Below, one piece after another: positions 7,008-8,512 of a DNA stretch of 8,512 nucleotides (the stretch's first letter is position 1; each line of letters begins with the position of its first letter). The DNA comes from Ottowia sp. (lineage in GTDB: Bacteria; Pseudomonadota; Gammaproteobacteria; Burkholderiales; Burkholderiaceae_C), in contig JALOAS010000113.1 in assembly GCA_023228705.1 (NCBI GenBank), positions 1-8,512 on the forward strand. The letters are read 5' to 3'. The notes under the pieces are model-generated. The model was not told the origin of the DNA and made no database searches. It saw only the letters and a program-made list of their open reading frames with translations. A program made the translations under genes and the position numbers.

Positions 7008-7024
7008 CACAGACTGTGACACAA
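7002..7024. promoter_or_regulatory. Near-perfect 23-bp dyad across the regulator stop codon
   Basis: The arms TTGTGACACAG (7002-7012) and CTGTGACACAA (7014-7024) are symmetric around A7013, with 10 of 11 positions complementary. The regulator stop codon (7005-7007) lies in the left arm. There is no loop or T run, so it looks like a protein-binding dyad more than a terminator. The 11-mer GTGACACAGAC occurs also at the start codon of the same gene (6228-6238), and TTGTGACA occurs at 6007-6014. Confidence 0.5.
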
Positions 7025-7385
7025 GTTAGCACGGCATTTTGAGGGTTTCGTCGGCCTGGATTGGCAAGATAACGTGTCTCATGAAAGTAAACGTTCGCTT
7101 TGTGCGCCGCGCGCGCCCGCGCCGGCACCCTTTACCAGCCTCTTGCTGAAGCAATGCGCAAGAGCGGAAGCCGGGCGCGTTGCGCCGCGCACGGGGCGGG
7201 CGCAGGCGCCGCGTGCCGGGCGCCAGGCGCCGCTCTTGCCTTGCCCGACAAGGGCGCCACCCGCAATTCGCTGCGCACCTGCCGCCATTTGTGTACAGTA
7301 GCCTGCCTGGCATGAGGTCAAGCAGGGCCGCTCATGCCAGGCACGGTTGATTTCAGACAATCTTTCTGGCCAGCGGAGACCAGCC
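7008..7385. other. Non-coding gap between regulator and deacetylase
   Basis: No gene is supported here. A 22-codon frame at 7081 has no ribosome site and an Arg-rich, unlikely product. A 7-bp hairpin CTCTTGC/GCAAGAG lies at 7140-7164 and a GC-rich direct repeat AGGCGCCGC near 7204 and 7224. No clear terminator follows the regulator gene. The deacetylase promoter should be in the last 100 bases. TACAGT at 7294-7299 could be a -10 but has no matching -35. Confidence 0.5.
7304..7343. promoter_or_regulatory. Perfect 13-bp inverted repeat upstream of the deacetylase gene
   Basis: TGCCTGGCATGAG (7304-7316) is the exact reverse complement of CTCATGCCAGGCA (7331-7343), with 14 bases between. It ends 42 bases before the deacetylase ATG. 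It has no T run on either side, so it is either a repressor operator or a 5' leader hairpin. Confidence 0.6.
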
Positions 7386-8345
7386 ATGGGAGCCACAGGT
7401 TTTTTTTCACACCCGGACTGCCGCCTCCACAAGATGGGCTCGGGGCATCCGGAGAGCCCGGAGCGCCTGGATGCCATCCAGGACCGCCTGAACGTCACCG
7501 GCGTTGCCGATGCCCTGCAGTGGCATGAGCCGCTGCCGGCGACCATGGGGAAACTGCTGCTGGCGCATGGCCGGCGTCACGTGGCCGCGCTGCGTGGCCT
7601 GAGCGAGATGCTGGTGGAAGACATCGCTGCCGGCGGCCCGGACCGCTTCTCGCTGGACCCGGACACGTCCATGAACCGCCACACCTGGCGCGCCGCGCTG
7701 CTGTCGGCCGGCGCGGCGGTGGAGGCGGTTGACGCGGTCCTGCTCGGCGAGCTGGAAAACGCCTTTTGCCTGACGCGGCCGCCGGGGCACCACGCCACGC
7801 GCGACCAGGTCATGGGCTTTTGCTTCTTCAACAACGTCGCCATCGCTGCCAAGCACGCCTGCGAGCACCACGGGCTCAAGCGCGTCGCCATCGTGGACTT
7901 TGACGTGCACCACGGCAACGGCACCGAAGACATCGTGGCCGGCGACGAGCGCATCCTCATGGTCAGCTTCTACCAGCACCCGTTCTACCCGGGAGGTCCC
8001 AAGCGCGAAGCGCCCAACCTGGTCAACTGCCCGGTGCCGGCGTACACCGGCGGCATGGCGATCCGCGAGCTGATCGACCTGATGTGGCTGCCGCGGCTGG
8101 AGGCGCACCGCCCCGAGCTCATCCTGATCAGCGCCGGCTTTGACGCGCACCGCGCCGACGACATGGGCCAGCTCATGCTGACCGAGAACGACTACGTCTG
8201 GATCACCGAGCGCATCAAGGAGGTCGCGCTGCAGCACGCGGGCGGACGCATCGTCAGCTGCCTGGAGGGCGGCTACAACCTGCTGGCGCTGGCGCGCAGC
8301 GTGGAGGCGCACATCCGGGTGCTGGCCGACCTGCACGGCGGCTGA
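7386..8345 (+). CDS. Histone-deacetylase-family (class II-like) zinc hydrolase
   Basis: This is a 319-residue cytoplasmic zinc-dependent deacetylase of the HDAC/acetylpolyamine amidohydrolase superfamily, removing acyl groups from lysine or polyamine-like amines. The whole catalytic set is present: R131-P-P-G-H135-H136 (general base pair), D171-F-D173-V-H175-H-G-N-G and G251-F-D253 (zinc ligands D173, H175, D253), and G295-G-Y297 (transition-state tyrosine). The N-terminal HPESPERL (21-28) is also typical. The start ATG at 7386 has GGAG 7 bases upstream; an in-frame TTG at 7347 has none. Length is close to that of bacterial HDAC-like amidohydrolases. The physiological substrate cannot be read from sequence. 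It is probably monocistronic or the first gene of its unit, and nothing ties it to the secretion genes. Confidence 0.94.
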   Translation: MGATGFFSHPDCRLHKMGSGHPESPERLDAIQDRLNVTGVADALQWHEPLPATMGKLLLAHGRRHVAALRGLSEMLVEDIAAGGPDRFSLDPDTSMNRHTWRAALLSAGAAVEAVDAVLLGELENAFCLTRPPGHHATRDQVMGFCFFNNVAIAAKHACEHHGLKRVAIVDFDVHHGNGTEDIVAGDERILMVSFYQHPFYPGGPKREAPNLVNCPVPAYTGGMAIRELIDLMWLPRLEAHRPELILISAGFDAHRADDMGQLMLTENDYVWITERIKEVALQHAGGRIVSCLEGGYNLLALARSVEAHIRVLADLHGG

Positions 8346-8439
8346 GCCGCCCGAGCCGCATGCAGCAGGCGCTGCCACCCGAGCGACAGCATGGGTCCCG
8401 GCGCCATGGTATACCTGAGAGCTTGAGAAAGAATCCCTC

Positions 8440-8512
8440 ATGCCCGCTTTGACCGCCCAAACCCGCCCACTCCGCGTTGCAAATGCTCGCCATGGCACGG
8501 GCCATGCCTGCG
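8440..8512 (+). CDS. Possible start of a further gene, cut by the window edge (unrecognised)
   Basis: An ATG at 8440 opens a frame to the window end (24 codons, beginning MPALTAQTRPLRVANARHGT). A purine-rich GAGAAAGAA lies upstream but is not a clear ribosome site, and TATACC (8410-8415) could be a -10. Too little is visible to assign a product. It could equally be non-coding, and another ATG in a different frame lies at 8483. Bases 8346-8439 hold nothing I can name. Confidence 0.2.
   Translation, partial: MPALTAQTRPLRVANARHGTGHAC

Noticed and set aside
6117..7022. Minus-strand open frame of 301 codons
   Set aside because: It is antisense to the response regulator, whose receiver and HTH residues and perfect AGGAGG are decisive.
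7081..7149. Small 22-codon gene
   Set aside because: There is no ribosome site, the product is Arg-rich and low in complexity, and nothing in the context supports it.
7407..8498. Minus-strand open frame of 363 codons
   Set aside because: It is antisense to the deacetylase gene, which has the full catalytic set.

Overview
The window is GC-rich and has the gene style of a Gram-negative betaproteobacterium, most likely Burkholderiales. The grounds are high G+C third positions, Sec and lipoprotein signal peptides, a proteobacterial class II-type deacetylase and a MoxR ATPase. The family or genus cannot be fixed from the sequence alone.

Layout. Positions 1-225 hold a palindrome-rich stretch and only a doubtful open frame. 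A MoxR-family AAA+ ATPase follows on the minus strand (226-1146). Positions 1180-1568 are non-coding and carry a cluster of related repeats, some arranged as small hairpin elements. Positions 1569-5677 form a minus-strand, probably single-operon block of four exported proteins. In transcription order these are a small secreted protein with three exact 38-residue Asn/Ser repeats (5677-5156), an intrinsic terminator/attenuator, a small secreted two-cysteine protein (5072-4632), a large lipoprotein combining a CsgG/HfaB-like pore domain with a peptidoglycan-binding-like segment and a DUF4384-like domain (4533-2845), and a Sel1/TPR-type periplasmic protein (2816-1569).

A 550-bp divergent control region (5678-6227) separates this block from a plus-strand NarL/LuxR-type response regulator (6228-7007). 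The control region contains a plus-oriented intrinsic terminator, an AT-rich island with a dyad and a tandem repeat, and a nested inverted repeat in the regulator leader. After a 378-bp gap with a perfect 13-bp inverted repeat comes a histone-deacetylase-family hydrolase (7386-8345). The last 167 bases hold at most the start of another gene.

Interpretation. The most interesting unit is 1569-7007. It looks like a curli/holdfast-type (type VIII-like) export system for a candidate functional amyloid. The repetitive, CxxC-bracketed N/S-rich protein would be the fibre subunit, the CsgG-like lipoprotein the outer-membrane pore, the two remaining proteins accessory factors, and the divergent LuxR-type regulator a positional analogue of CsgD. 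The pore homology is well supported. The amyloid assignment and the regulatory link are inferences. The MoxR ATPase and the deacetylase look like ordinary flanking genes.
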